A stretch of DNA of 64,000 nt from Pseudomonas sp. A34-9 (GCF_029543085.1 NZ_CP119967.1:5619001-5683000), one strand, 5' to 3'. Positions 40,968 through 50,248 are shown, numbered from the stretch's first letter. Numbers and translations: made by a program. The notes: generated by a model from the letters alone, not told the origin.

Positions 40968-42037
40968 CTGACCCGATAACCGCGACTGCTCAGGCAATTG
41001 CCCTGAGCCTGTCGATAGGCCTGCACCACTTCGGGCGCTGGTTGATAGGTCGCGGTGCGCGGGTCGAAACCGCTTTGCTGCACGGCGTATTGATAGCACT
41101 GGTAACCGTCCTGCTGCACCTGCTCCGGCGACTGGCCGTTGGCCGGATAGGCTTCGACGTCATAGCCTTGGGATTGCGGCTGCGGCGGTTGCTGCACCGG
41201 CGGCTCGACCACCACGTAATCCTGCGTCGCTTCCTGATAGGCATAGTAGGAACCGGCGGCGAGAAACAGCAGCGAACCACCAATCCACACTTCACGGGCG
41301 TAATCGGGCAAATACTGGATGCGAATCCCGCGCGGCGGCTGCACAACGATGTAGCGCGGGCCTTGCGGGCGATACCAGTAGCCGCCGGAATAGAAGTAAT
41401 CCTGGCCGCGATACGGCACGCGGTAATCGCGATCCGGGAAACGGTCGATCACGTGCCCCGGGCGATATTGCGGGCCCGGCCCCCAGCCGTTGCCATCCCC
41501 GTCCGGACGCCCCGGCCAGCGATTGTCGTTGGGCCGGTTGCCGGTCTGCCATTGCTGGTTGTGGTAACCGTTCTGCGGACGCTCGTCGCGGTAGTAACCC
41601 TGACGCGGCTCTTGAGTCTGGCGCACGGCGTCGGGCCGTGGCTGAATCGGCAGGCTGTTGGCCGGCAGTTGGGGTGGCGGGGGTGGCTGGCGCACCGGGT
41701 TAGGGTTGTACGCGGGACGGTTCTGGTCGTGGTTTTGCCACTGGCCATTATTGTTGTTGTGCTGCTGGCCGTTGTGCTCGAACTGGCGGCTGTTGTCGCC
41801 TCGAATGATCTCGTTGTTCTGCGGACGCGGCTGATTCTGTGGCGGCTGATTCTGGGATGGATTGTTCTGCGGGCGCGGCTGGTTGTTGCCGCCATGCCCC
41901 TGATTATTGCCCTGATGGTCCTGGCCGTGGCCACCGCCATCCGGCCCACGATTCTGCGGCTCGTCGGCGAGCGTTTGCACACTGACACTCATACACAGCA
42001 AACCAACACCGGCCAGACGCCAGATGCGCGAATTCAT
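40961..42037 (-). CDS. DUF6515-like exported N/Q-rich protein
   Basis: A 358-residue exported protein. A signal peptide (MNSRIWRLAGVGLLCMSVSV..LA) is followed by about 170 residues of low complexity rich in Asn, Gln, Pro and Gly (GNNQGHGGNNQPRPQNNPSQ), an Arg/Pro/Tyr-rich region (RPGHVIDRFPDRDYRVPYRG), a conserved YFYSGGYWYRPQGPRYIVVQ segment, one membrane segment (VWIGGSLLFLAAGSYYAYQE) and a Gln-rich tail with a YRQAQGNCLSSRGYRVSY end. The YxGGYWYRP and GIRIQYLP parts fit DUF6515. It overlaps fieF tail to tail. The region upstream contains a terminator for another transcript (42161-42188). Confidence 0.85.
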   Translation of the reverse strand: MNSRIWRLAGVGLLCMSVSVQTLADEPQNRGPDGGGHGQDHQGNNQGHGGNNQPRPQNNPSQNQPPQNQPRPQNNEIIRGDNSRQFEHNGQQHNNNNGQWQNHDQNRPAYNPNPVRQPPPPPQLPANSLPIQPRPDAVRQTQEPRQGYYRDERPQNGYHNQQWQTGNRPNDNRWPGRPDGDGNGWGPGPQYRPGHVIDRFPDRDYRVPYRGQDYFYSGGYWYRPQGPRYIVVQPPRGIRIQYLPDYAREVWIGGSLLFLAAGSYYAYQEATQDYVVVEPPVQQPPQPQSQGYDVEAYPANGQSPEQVQQDGYQCYQYAVQQSGFDPRTATYQPAPEVVQAYRQAQGNCLSSRGYRVSY

Positions 42038-42160
42038 GCTTTTTCTCACTGAGGTTTAGGACCTGTAACTAAGACCGGACATGTACACCTCCGGTTCTGC
42101 AACAGGTTATCAGTCACGCAACTTATTTATTGAGCGCGACAACATGAAATCGCAGGCAAG

Positions 42161-42188
42161 AAAAAAGGGAGACCCGTCGGCCTCCCTT
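42161..42188 (-). terminator. intrinsic terminator on the minus strand, upstream of the DUF6515 gene
   Basis: On the minus strand AAGGGAGGCC and GGTCTCCCTT pair (one A-C mismatch) around a GACG loop, followed by TTTTTT. It is 124 bases upstream of the DUF6515 ATG, so it must end a transcript that begins to the right of it, or act as an attenuator of the DUF6515 gene itself. Confidence 0.75.
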
Positions 42189-42440
42189 CTAGAGAACTTC
42201 GTCCTGGCTCGACGCTTTTGACGTCGGCTCACCTCACGCCGTCTTCTGGACAGTGTGCAGCTCGGGGGCCGGCACAACCCCGGTGGGGGTGGCGACCGCG
42301 GCGGGCCTGATAGGGCGGGCCGCTGTGGACTGTGTTACCGAGCAGTGATTCTGGTGATAAGAATAGGCCTGAGGCCGCGACAGAGGATTGCGAAGATTGC
42401 TGAAATAAACACCACTTGCGCAATTTTTAACCCTGGATAG
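42165..42440 (-). ncRNA. candidate small transcript or leader ending at the 42161 terminator
   Basis: The 440 bases between DUF6515 and the Lrp gene contain a strong minus-strand terminator but no established gene. The minus strand also has an open frame from 42485 (MLINLSLVVTIAAD...) to a stop at 42234, 83 residues, ending in the Ala/Pro/Thr-rich TAARPIRPAAVATPTGVVPA. It could be a small protein, a leader peptide or chance. No promoter of good quality was seen; the 5' end is a guess. Plus-strand frames here look like shadows. Confidence 0.3.
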
Positions 42441-42477
42441 ATAATCCGCCGCAATAGTTACAACCAAGGACAGATTG

Positions 42478-42957
42478 ATGAGCAAACTCGACCGTTACGA
42501 TCTGAGCATTTTGGCGGAATTGCAGCGCGACGCCCGCATCTCCAACCAGGAATTGGCCGAGCGCATCGGTCTGTCGCCCTCCCCCTGCTCGCGCCGGGTC
42601 AAGCAGCTGGAAGACGACGGCTACATCTCGCGTCAGGTGGCGTTGCTCGATCGCAAGATGCTCGGGCTGAGCCTGACCGCTTATGTATTGATCGGCATGG
42701 ACCGGCATACGCCGGAGCGCTTCGAGAACTTCGAGGCGGCGATTCGCACGTTGCCGCAGGTGCTGGAGTGCAGCCTGGTGACGGGCGTGGATGCGGATTA
42801 CCAGTTGAAAGTGGTGGTGCCGGACATGGATCACTATCAGAAGCTGCTGCTCGGACACCTTACCCGGATTGAAGGCGTGACCAGCGTGCGCTCGAGTTTT
42901 GTGCTGAATCAGGTGTTGAACAGCACTGAACTGCCCCTCACCCACCTGCGCAACTGA
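42478..42957 (+). CDS. Lrp/AsnC family transcriptional regulator
   Basis: A 159-residue regulator. Residues 1-60 form the HTH (MSKLDRYDLSILAELQRDAR, NQELAERIGLSPSPCSRRVK), residues 65-150 the RAM domain (LLDRKMLGLSLTAYVLIGMD, GVDADYQLKVVVPDMDHYQK). It resembles the Lrp relatives that control amino acid uptake or export, but no target is adjacent in a divergent position except the unassigned minus-strand region. ATG at 42478 with AAGGA eight bases upstream; a TTG three bases before is unlikely. A repeat element follows. Confidence 0.92.
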   Translation: MSKLDRYDLSILAELQRDARISNQELAERIGLSPSPCSRRVKQLEDDGYISRQVALLDRKMLGLSLTAYVLIGMDRHTPERFENFEAAIRTLPQVLECSLVTGVDADYQLKVVVPDMDHYQKLLLGHLTRIEGVTSVRSSFVLNQVLNSTELPLTHLRN

Positions 42958-42966
42958 TCGAAAGCA

Positions 42967-43157
42967 CCCTCATCGGAACGCCGCCCGCCCAGCCCTCTCC
43001 CGGAGGGAGAGGGGGCCGACCGTGAGATGCTGAAGAAGTACGCCGACCTGAGCGTACTTCTGTGAATCCATAATCGACTGGATATTTCAGGTCGATGTAC
43101 GACGCCAGACACCTCGGTCAGTCCCCTCTCCCTCTGGGAGAGGGCCAGGGTGAGGGC
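42967..43157. repeat. long mosaic intergenic repeat (copy 2, inverted core relative to copy 1)
   Basis: CCCTCATCGG...CAGCCCTCTCCC at the left and GGGAGAGGGCCAGGGTGAGGG at the right are the ends. The core, read on the minus strand (GAGGTGTCTGGCGTCGTACA .. TTATGGATTC), matches the block at 22727-22790 and the following GGTCGGCGTACTTC segment. It lacks the internal duplication of copy 1. Confidence 0.85.
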
Positions 43158-43183
43158 AACCGCTCCGGATCAGACCCAGATCA

Positions 43184-43212
43184 ATGCCACCCCACACACC
43201 TTGGCGTATAAT
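43184..43212 (+). promoter_or_regulatory. promoter of the DUF2788 gene
   Basis: A consensus -10 TATAAT (43207-43212) and a -35-like ATGCCA (43184-43189) are 17 bases apart; the predicted start is about 36 bases before the ATG at 43253. Confidence 0.55.
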
Positions 43213-43252
43213 CGCCGCGCCCTTTCAGCCCCGCGCGCGTCGGAGAAACCCA

Positions 43253-43462
43253 ATGGATCCAGCACTATTAGAAGAGTGGATGATGACCGGCCTGGTCAGC
43301 ATCCTGATCATTTTCATGGGTTTTATCGTCTGGGATCTGGCGAAAAAATCCAAGGCCGGGCGCTTTGGCTCGTTCATTCTGTTCTTCGTGCTCGGGCTGG
43401 GCGTGGCCGCGTTCATCATCAAGAGTGTGGTGATCGGCCTGATCGAATCCGGCGCTCTATAA
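43253..43462 (+). CDS. DUF2788 small membrane protein
   Basis: A 69-residue protein with two hydrophobic segments: [20 protein letters not shown] and [20 protein letters not shown]. The length and pattern match DUF2788, a conserved small inner-membrane protein of unknown role in pseudomonads. GGAG lies upstream of the ATG. Its last six bases overlap the convergent rluE gene. Confidence 0.85.
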   Translation: MDPALLEEWMMTGLVSILIIFMGFIVWDLAKKSKAGRFGSFILFFVLGLGVAAFIIKSVVIGLIESGAL

Positions 43463-44092
43463 GCGCGCCGGCACTTCCTGCCACTGGCCCTGATCCAGCC
43501 CTTCGATCGTCCAGTCGCCAATCCTTACCCGCACCAGCCGCAATGTCGGCAGCCCGACTGCCGCGGTCATTCGCCGTACCTGACGATTGCGCCCTTCGCG
43601 GATCACCAGTTCCAGCCATGAAGTCGGTATGGTCGCGCGAAAGCGTACCGGGGGGGTGCGTGGCCACAGGTCAGGCTCATCCAGTTGCCGTGCTTCGGCG
43701 GGCAAGGTCATGCCGTCGTTCAACTCGACGCCATCACGCAGACGCTGCAACTGCTCGGCCGTCGGCACCCCTTCGACCTGCACCCAATAGGTTTTCGCCA
43801 GTTTGTGTTTCGGATCGGCGATGCGCGCCTGCAATTGCCCGTCATTGGTCAGCAGCAATAAACCTTCGCTGTCACGATCAAGGCGTCCGGCCGGGTAGAT
43901 GCCGGGGATGTCGATGTAATCCTTGAGTGTCGCCCGCCCCTCTCCATCGCTGAATTGCGTCAGCACATCGAACGGTTTGTTGAACAGGATCAGCTTCGGC
44001 TCGGCCGGCGGCGCCTTGGCGACACGGCGCGGGGAAGAAGACTGAGGCTTCGCGCCAGGGCGGCGGGAAGGTGGACGTGGAGGACGGGACAT
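43457..44092 (-). CDS. rluE: 23S rRNA pseudouridine synthase RluE
   Basis: A 211-residue RsuA-family pseudouridine synthase. A basic N-terminal tail ([20 protein letters not shown]) precedes the core [20 protein letters not shown], the catalytic motif [18 protein letters not shown] (catalytic Asp after GRLDR) and the C-terminal [20 protein letters not shown]. It aligns throughout with E. coli RluE, which makes pseudouridine 2457 of 23S rRNA. It has no S4 domain, like RluE. The tail end overlaps DUF2788 by six bases. Confidence 0.94.
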   Translation of the reverse strand: MSRPPRPPSRRPGAKPQSSSPRRVAKAPPAEPKLILFNKPFDVLTQFSDGEGRATLKDYIDIPGIYPAGRLDRDSEGLLLLTNDGQLQARIADPKHKLAKTYWVQVEGVPTAEQLQRLRDGVELNDGMTLPAEARQLDEPDLWPRTPPVRFRATIPTSWLELVIREGRNRQVRRMTAAVGLPTLRLVRVRIGDWTIEGLDQGQWQEVPARL

Positions 44093-44164
44093 GGCGAAAA
44101 AAACATCTAACGGTCAGGGCTGCTAATGCTAGTGCCCCGACCGCCAAATGACCACGCCTAACCG

Positions 44165-45628
44165 TTAACGGAACGGCGGCTCGTCGAAGCTGCGCAGTTT
44201 GCGCGAGTGCAGCGAGTTGAGTTCGGTGCGCAGCAGGTCCACCGCTTCGATGCCGATCTTCAGGTGCTGGCTGACCGCGCGCTCATAGAACGCGTTGGCC
44301 GAACCCGGCAGCTTGATTTCGCTGTGCAGCGGTTTGTCCGAGACGCACAGCAACGTGCCGTACGGCACCCGCAAGCGATAACCCTGCGCGGCAATCGTGC
44401 CGCTTTCCATGTCCACCGCGACCGCGCGGGACAGGTTGATCAACGGCCGCTCCTGCGCCCAACGCAATTCCCAGTTACGGTCGTCGTAAGTCAGCACGGT
44501 ACCGGTGCGCAGGCGTTTTTTCAGATCATCACCCTTCTCGCCGGTGACATTCGCCGCTGCCTGCTGCAGCGCCATTTGCACTTCGGCCAGTGCCGGGATC
44601 GGAATGTTCGGCGGCACCACGCGGTCGAGAATGCCGTCGCGACGCATGTAAGCGTGGGCCAGCACGTAGTCGCCAATGGTCTGCGACTGACGCAGGCCGC
44701 CGCAGTGGCCGATCATCAGCCAGCAATGCGGACGCAGCACCGCCAAGTGGTCGGTGATGTTTTTGGCATTGGACGGGCCGACGCCGATGTTGACCAAGGT
44801 CACGCCGTGGCCATCGCTGGCGATCAGGTGATAGGCCGGCATCTGGTAGCGGTGCCAGACCACACCGGCAGCAATCGCCGACGCTTCGCCGTGATCCATG
44901 CCTTTCTCGATGATCACATTACCCGGCAGCACCATGCGCACGAAACGCGGGTCGCGGCGCAACTGCTCCAGACCATGGACGATGAACTGGTCGACGTAGC
45001 GGTGGTAGTTGGTCAGCAGAATCCACGGCTGCACATGGCGCCAGTCACTGCCGGTGTAGTGCACCAGACGACGCAGCGAGAAATCCACGCGCGCGGCGTC
45101 AAACAAGGCCAGCGGCAGCGGATCGGTGTTTTCCCAATCGTAGAGACCGTCGGCGATGCCATCGGTGGCGGCAGACAGATCGGTACTCGGGAACACCCGC
45201 GCCAGCACGGCGGCGGTAACGCCGGAGCCGGCCAGTTCATCGCCCTGTTCGACCACGTACGGATAGGGAATGTTTTGCTGGCTGACGCCGACTTCCACGG
45301 TCACGGTGAAGTCGTGCATCAACGGCACAAGTTGTTCGAGCAGGTATTTGCGGAACGCCGCCGGGTGGGTGACGGTGACGCTGTAAGTGCCCGGCAATTG
45401 CACCTTGGCGTAAGCGCGGGTGGTCTGTGGGACTTCGCCCTGGCAATGGTAGGTCAGACGCAATTCGGGATAACGAAAAAGAGCACGCTGCGCAGCGTCG
45501 GGTTCGACGCGATCCTTGAGGTAACGCTTGAGTGCGGAATTCAGTGCGGTGGTAGCCTGCTCATGCAGCTCGGCCAGACGATCCACGGCTTGTTCGGCGG
45601 TTTGAACGACAATAAACGCTTCGGTCAC
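44165..45628 (-). CDS. amn: AMP nucleosidase
   Basis: A 487-residue enzyme cleaving AMP to adenine and ribose 5-phosphate. The N-terminal AMP_N domain (VDRLAELHEQATTALNSALK) precedes a nucleoside-phosphorylase-like catalytic domain: ILTNYHRYVDQFIVHGLEQL, GHCGGLRQSQTIGDYVLAHA, VDMESGTIAAQGYRLRVPYG. Length is close to E. coli Amn (484). GTG at 45628 is preferred, with AGGAAG upstream; an ATG at 45664 would add 12 residues. No neighbouring purine gene; it is followed by a REPIN on its upstream side. Confidence 0.95.
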   Translation of the reverse strand: MTEAFIVVQTAEQAVDRLAELHEQATTALNSALKRYLKDRVEPDAAQRALFRYPELRLTYHCQGEVPQTTRAYAKVQLPGTYSVTVTHPAAFRKYLLEQLVPLMHDFTVTVEVGVSQQNIPYPYVVEQGDELAGSGVTAAVLARVFPSTDLSAATDGIADGLYDWENTDPLPLALFDAARVDFSLRRLVHYTGSDWRHVQPWILLTNYHRYVDQFIVHGLEQLRRDPRFVRMVLPGNVIIEKGMDHGEASAIAAGVVWHRYQMPAYHLIASDGHGVTLVNIGVGPSNAKNITDHLAVLRPHCWLMIGHCGGLRQSQTIGDYVLAHAYMRRDGILDRVVPPNIPIPALAEVQMALQQAAANVTGEKGDDLKKRLRTGTVLTYDDRNWELRWAQERPLINLSRAVAVDMESGTIAAQGYRLRVPYGTLLCVSDKPLHSEIKLPGSANAFYERAVSQHLKIGIEAVDLLRTELNSLHSRKLRSFDEPPFR

Positions 45629-45738
45629 GATCAGCTTCCTGTGTTCTGACTTGCAGAGCTTCATCTTGCCTGCATCGTGGCGTCACGGGAACAGTGGCAT
45701 GTTGGCAACTGCACAATATATGGGTCACCTACGATCAC

Positions 45739-45820
45739 TGTAGGAGCTGCCGAAGGCTGCGATCTTTTGATCTTATAAACAGCAAGATCAAAAGATCGCA
45801 GCCTTCGGCAGCTCCTACAG
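45739..45820. repeat. REP doublet (REPIN), GAGCTGCCGAAGG type
   Basis: TGTAGGAGCTGCCGAAGGCTGCGATC and its perfect inverse flank TTTTGATCTTATAAACAGCA. It lies between amn and the aidB-like gene, which run in the same direction. Confidence 0.92.
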
Positions 45821-45836
45821 GTGATTTTGTGTGAGG

Positions 45837-47486
45837 TCAGAAGCCTTGCGGGGTTGAGCGGGCGACGAGGGCTTCGACGTCCAGACCACGCGGCAAGGCG
45901 CCGTAGACCCGGCCGCCACCGCTCAGACGGCTGGCAATGAAAGCATCACTGACCGAAGAGTTGCCGGCCTCCAGCAACAGCTTGGCCTGCAAACCGAGCG
46001 CGATGTCTTCGGTCAGTTGCCGTGCCCGATACTGAATGTCGCTGGTGTCCTTGAACTGCGCCTGCAACTGCTGAATATGCGCGGCCAGGCGTTTGTCACC
46101 ATGTCCGTCGCCCAGCTCACTGAACAACACATCCAGCACTCCCGGCTCTTTCGACAAGGCGCGCAACACATCGAGGCACTGCACATTCCCCGAGCCTTCC
46201 CAAGTCGAATTTACCGGCGCCTCGCGGTACAGACGCGGCAGGATGCTGTCCTCCACATACCCGGCGCCGCCCATGCATTCCGCCGCTTCATTGATCATCC
46301 CCGGCGCACGTTTGCAGATCCAGTATTTGCCCACCGCCGTCACCAGCCGGGCGAATTGCGCTTCGTGGCGATCATCCAGATGATCCAGCGCCTTGCCCAT
46401 GCGCAAACTCAGCGCCAGCGCGGCTTCGCTTTCCAGCGCCAGATCGGCCAGCACGTTTTGCATCAACGGCTGCTCGCTGAGCAGTTTGCCGCCGACCTTG
46501 CGGTGCGCGCAGTGGTGGCTGGCCTGGGTCAGCGCCTGACGCATCAGCGCACTGGAACCGACCATGCAATCGAAACGGGTCATCGCCACCATTTCGATGA
46601 TGGTCGGTACGCCGCGCCCTTCTTCGCCGACCATCCACGCCAGCGCGCCGCGGAACTCCACTTCACTGGAGGCGTTGGACTGGTTGCCCAATTTGTTTTT
46701 CAGACGCTGGATATAGAACTGATTGCGCGTGTCATCCGGGCGATGGCGCGGCAGCAGGAAGCAGCTCAAACCCTTGTCGGTCTGCGCCAGCGTCAGGAAG
46801 GCATCGCACATCGGCGCCGAGCAGAACCACTTGTGCCCGACCAGTTCATAAGCCTGACCCGGGCCGCTGGCGCCGACCGGATAGGCCTTGGTGGTGTTGG
46901 CGCGCACGTCGGTGCCGCCCTGTTTTTCAGTCATGGCCATGCCGATGGTCACGCCGGCCTTGTGCGCCATGCCGACATTGCGCGGGTCGTATTCGGTGGC
47001 GAGGACTTTCGGCAGCCACTGCTCAGCGATATTCGCCTGCAAACGCAGGGCCGGCACGCTGGCGAAGGTCATGGTCAGCGGGCAACCGCTGCCCGCCTCA
47101 GCCTGACTGTGCAGATAACTCATGGACGCGCGGGCAACGTGCGCGCCGTCCTGTGGGTGAGTCCACGGCATCGACGTCAGACCATGCTCAATCGCCATGC
47201 GCATCAGTTGGTGATAAGCGGGATGAAATTCCACCAGGTCGATGCGATGGCCGTAGCGGTCATGGCTAGCGAACGTTGGTTTGTTCTGGTTGGCGAGGAA
47301 CCCGGCTTCCATCAGCGGGCCACCGGCCAGCGCGCCGTAGGCATCGATTCGCGACTCAGCCCAACCGGCACCGAACCGGCGCGACCACTCCTGCAACGGC
47401 AGGTCGATACGGTACAGGTTGGTGCCGTCCAGCGACGGTGGCTGGTTGGTGACTTCGTGGGTTTCGGCGAACTGATGCAGGTTCAT
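45837..47486 (-). CDS. acyl-CoA dehydrogenase, AidB-like
   Basis: A 549-residue flavoprotein of the acyl-CoA dehydrogenase fold, with the extended length of E. coli AidB (541). It starts MNLHQFAETHEVTNQPPSLD, has GMAMTEKQGGTDVRANTTKA (the FAD loop), RLKNKLGNQSNASSEVEFRG, and MINEAAECMGGAGYVEDSIL with the Glu of the catalytic loop region. AidB binds DNA and FAD in the adaptive response to alkylation; the dehydrogenase activity of AidB proteins is weak. The alternative is an isovaleryl-CoA-type dehydrogenase, but length and N-terminus favour AidB. Next to ladS, matching the PA3972-PA3974 order in P. aeruginosa. Confidence 0.9.
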   Translation of the reverse strand: MNLHQFAETHEVTNQPPSLDGTNLYRIDLPLQEWSRRFGAGWAESRIDAYGALAGGPLMEAGFLANQNKPTFASHDRYGHRIDLVEFHPAYHQLMRMAIEHGLTSMPWTHPQDGAHVARASMSYLHSQAEAGSGCPLTMTFASVPALRLQANIAEQWLPKVLATEYDPRNVGMAHKAGVTIGMAMTEKQGGTDVRANTTKAYPVGASGPGQAYELVGHKWFCSAPMCDAFLTLAQTDKGLSCFLLPRHRPDDTRNQFYIQRLKNKLGNQSNASSEVEFRGALAWMVGEEGRGVPTIIEMVAMTRFDCMVGSSALMRQALTQASHHCAHRKVGGKLLSEQPLMQNVLADLALESEAALALSLRMGKALDHLDDRHEAQFARLVTAVGKYWICKRAPGMINEAAECMGGAGYVEDSILPRLYREAPVNSTWEGSGNVQCLDVLRALSKEPGVLDVLFSELGDGHGDKRLAAHIQQLQAQFKDTSDIQYRARQLTEDIALGLQAKLLLEAGNSSVSDAFIASRLSGGGRVYGALPRGLDVEALVARSTPQGF

Positions 47487-47583
47487 GACGGGGCTCCTTT
47501 GGGCAACCGAGGAACTCAGTTAAGCACCGCACCGCAACCGGTCAAAGTGTCATATCAGCCGAATTTGCGGCGCTTTTACCCTA

Positions 47584-49938
47584 TCAGCAGCACAACACGC
47601 GCCGCTCCAGCGCAGATTGCAGGTCTTCGAATTTCACCGGTTTGTTCAGGTAGTCAATCGCGGCGCCCGTTGCGCAAAGCTCTCGATCAGCGTTCAACGC
47701 CAACATGAACACCGGCAGATTGGCGCAGCCCGGCAGCGCATGAATCTGGCAGCACAACGAAACGCCTTCGTGGCTCGGCAACTGGCAATCGATCAGCACC
47801 GCATCGACCGTTTCACGCTGCAAACAATCGAGCGCCGCTGCGCCGTTGTCAGCGGTACGCACGCGAAAACCGAGCTTGAGCAACATGCCGCGCATCACCA
47901 GTTGGTTGACGCTGTTGTCGTCCACCAGCAACACCGTGCAGTCCTGCGGTGCACGCACGCAATCGTGTGCAGGTATCGGCGTCGATGCCGCCTCAACCAC
48001 CGGCAACTCAAACTCGACATCCAGCTGGAAGCGGCTGCCACGCCCGGGCTCCGAGCGGTGCGTGAGCTTGCCGCCGAGCAACTCGACCAACTGTCGACAG
48101 ATCGCCAGCCCGACGCCCAAACCGCCATATTCGCGAGTCATTGAACCGTCGAGCTGGAAGAAGCGCTGGTACATGGTGGCTTCGCCCAGATCGGTAAAGC
48201 CGATGCCGGTGTCGATCACCGCAAATGACAACGCCAGGCGATTGTCCGTCGACGGTTTGCCCGTGACCCGCAGCGCCAGGCCGCCGACGCGGGTGAACTT
48301 GATCGCGTTATCCAGCAGGCATTCCAGGCATTGCACGAGTTTGGCGCTGTCGCCATGCAAGCGATCCGGCAAGCTCGGCAGGACTTCAACCTTGAAGTCC
48401 AGCGACTTGCTCGCCGCATTGCCGTCGAACTGTGCGCGCAACGCCTCGACCACCGCGCGCAGACTGAAACTGCCCGGTGTGGCCTTGAGTTTGCCGGCCT
48501 GCAATTCGGTGAGGGTGAGGATGCCGTTGACCATGCGCATCATGTCCCGCGCAGACCCGGCGGCGGTCTGCTGGTATTGCTCAAGCTCCGGATCCAGATC
48601 GACGGTCTGCATCAGTTCCAGCGAACCGATCACGCCATTCATCGGCGTACGCAGTTCGTGGGTCAGCGTCGCCAGGAATTCATCCTTGAGCTTGTTGCTA
48701 TGGGCCAGTTGCTGGTTGAGCACTTCGAGTTTTTGCCCCGCGTCGTACAGCGTTTGCGCCTGCTGCTCGCGCATCGCGTTGATCCGGTCGGCCAGTGCCA
48801 GCGACAGCAACGCCACCTCAATGGCCGAACCGATCTGGCTGGCGTACATGGTCAGGAACACATTCGGCAGCAAGCCCAGCACCATCAGCGTGTTGACGAC
48901 GCCGCCGAGCAGAAACGCCGACCAGGCGATGATGAAATAGCGCGCCACGCGCAAGCCGCGCCACCAGGCAAGAATCCCGGCGGCAAAAATCACCACAGTA
49001 AAGGTCAGCGCCAGCGTCGTTGCCAGCCGCAAAGCCAGGGCGTAACTGGTCATCAGTGACAGACCGATGACCAACGCACCGAATGCAATGAGCCCGATCA
49101 GCAAGCGATCGAGCCAACGGCTGTGGTTTTTGGTCTGCAGGAAGCTGCGGGCGAACTGACTGCCGAACAGGCCGGCGCAGCCAATGAAGAATGGCGTCGC
49201 GGCGTTGGCCCACCATGGGTTGTCCGGCCAGAAGTACTCGACCGCCGCACCGTTCACCGACAGTTGATAGAGACCGAACGAAGCAATGTAGAAGATGTAA
49301 TAGAGGTAGCTGGTGTCGCGCACGCTGAGGTAGATGAACAGGTTGTAGACCAGCATCCCCAACAGCACGCCATAAATGATGCCAAGCACATACAGGCGCA
49401 CGGGTTGATCTTCGAGGTACGCAGTACTGGACCATAACGTGACCGGTGCCTGGATTGAGCCTTCGCTGGCCAGTCGCAGGTACACGGTTTGCAGTTGATC
49501 GGGCTTGAAGGAAAGGTCGAACAAATAGTTGTTCTGACGGATCTCGCGACTGGCGAACGGCAAGGCATCGCCGGTTTGCCGGACGAGGCGGTAGTCGCCA
49601 CTGGCGTCAGGCATATAGAGGTCGAGATGGTCGAGCGGTGGGTACGCCAGTTCCAGCAGCCACGTGCGCTGGGCGGCGGGATTGCTCGGACGGTAATGCA
49701 GGTCGATCTTCAACCAGAACGCCGAGCGCGAGTATCCGGCATTGAGCGTGGCTTTATCGTGAGCTTTGAAATTGCCGGCAGCAGCCTGCGCGCGAACATC
49801 GGCAATGCTCGCCTGACCACTCGGGTCTTCGAACACTTGCAGCGATCGGCCCAGAGGGAGGCTCTGGGTAAACTCGTCGAATTCGACGGCGCTCGCCATT
49901 AGGGGCAAGCAGAACAACAACATCAGCAAATAGCGCAT
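47584..49938 (-). CDS. ladS: hybrid sensor histidine kinase LadS
   Basis: A 784-residue hybrid kinase. Signal (MRYLLMLLFCLPLMASA), a periplasmic 7TMR-DISMED2 sensor (residues about 30-170), a seven-helix 7TMR-DISM region (180-380), HisKA with FLATLTHELRTPMNGVIGSL (phospho-His), HATPase (N box LLDNAIKFT, G boxes DTGIGF and GGLGVGLAI), and a C-terminal receiver VLLVDDNSVNQLVMRGMLLK with phospho-Asp in AVLIDCQLPS and Lys in NKPVKF. This domain order and the neighbours (aidB-like before, thiD-thiE-hemL after) match P. aeruginosa LadS (PA3974), which feeds phosphate to GacS and raises the small RNAs RsmY/RsmZ, favouring biofilm over motility. The known Pseudomonas protein senses calcium. Confidence 0.92.
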   Translation of the reverse strand: MRYLLMLLFCLPLMASAVEFDEFTQSLPLGRSLQVFEDPSGQASIADVRAQAAAGNFKAHDKATLNAGYSRSAFWLKIDLHYRPSNPAAQRTWLLELAYPPLDHLDLYMPDASGDYRLVRQTGDALPFASREIRQNNYLFDLSFKPDQLQTVYLRLASEGSIQAPVTLWSSTAYLEDQPVRLYVLGIIYGVLLGMLVYNLFIYLSVRDTSYLYYIFYIASFGLYQLSVNGAAVEYFWPDNPWWANAATPFFIGCAGLFGSQFARSFLQTKNHSRWLDRLLIGLIAFGALVIGLSLMTSYALALRLATTLALTFTVVIFAAGILAWWRGLRVARYFIIAWSAFLLGGVVNTLMVLGLLPNVFLTMYASQIGSAIEVALLSLALADRINAMREQQAQTLYDAGQKLEVLNQQLAHSNKLKDEFLATLTHELRTPMNGVIGSLELMQTVDLDPELEQYQQTAAGSARDMMRMVNGILTLTELQAGKLKATPGSFSLRAVVEALRAQFDGNAASKSLDFKVEVLPSLPDRLHGDSAKLVQCLECLLDNAIKFTRVGGLALRVTGKPSTDNRLALSFAVIDTGIGFTDLGEATMYQRFFQLDGSMTREYGGLGVGLAICRQLVELLGGKLTHRSEPGRGSRFQLDVEFELPVVEAASTPIPAHDCVRAPQDCTVLLVDDNSVNQLVMRGMLLKLGFRVRTADNGAAALDCLQRETVDAVLIDCQLPSHEGVSLCCQIHALPGCANLPVFMLALNADRELCATGAAIDYLNKPVKFEDLQSALERRVLCC

Positions 49939-50147
49939 TGAAGCCCCAGCGTGGCTCGTCCGGTTGTGTCAGGAAGCCCCCCATTCCCTTTGAGTAGACG
50001 TAAAACCGGTATTACCTGTTATTGGTTTGGATCCAGACTAGCATAGCCGTTGATGGCCATTGAGCACCATTGAAATTTTTCCTACAAAGGCTCTAGAACG
50101 GGCGTTCCAGAGCAAAGCAGCGAGCTAGAGCTGTTGGATTGGTCAGG

Positions 50148-50248
50148 AAGACAAAAAGATCGTCCGAACGCGGCCCGAGCCTTCGGCAGCTCCTACATTG
50201 GAATGCGTTCCCTGCAGGTGCTGCCGCAGGCTGAGATCTTTTGATCTT
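50148..50248. repeat. degenerate REP pair between ladS and thiD
   Basis: An inverted, damaged unit (GATCGTCCGAACGCGGCCCG then AGCCTTCGGCAGCTCCTACA) and a second unit GTGCTGCCGCAGGCTGAGATCTTTTGATC. The 360-base gap otherwise contains the divergent ladS and thiD promoters; no thiamine riboswitch is seen. Confidence 0.6.

Noticed and set aside
46017..47708. 563-codon plus-strand frame opposite the aidB-like gene.
   Set aside because: Antisense to a clear gene and no recognisable motifs.
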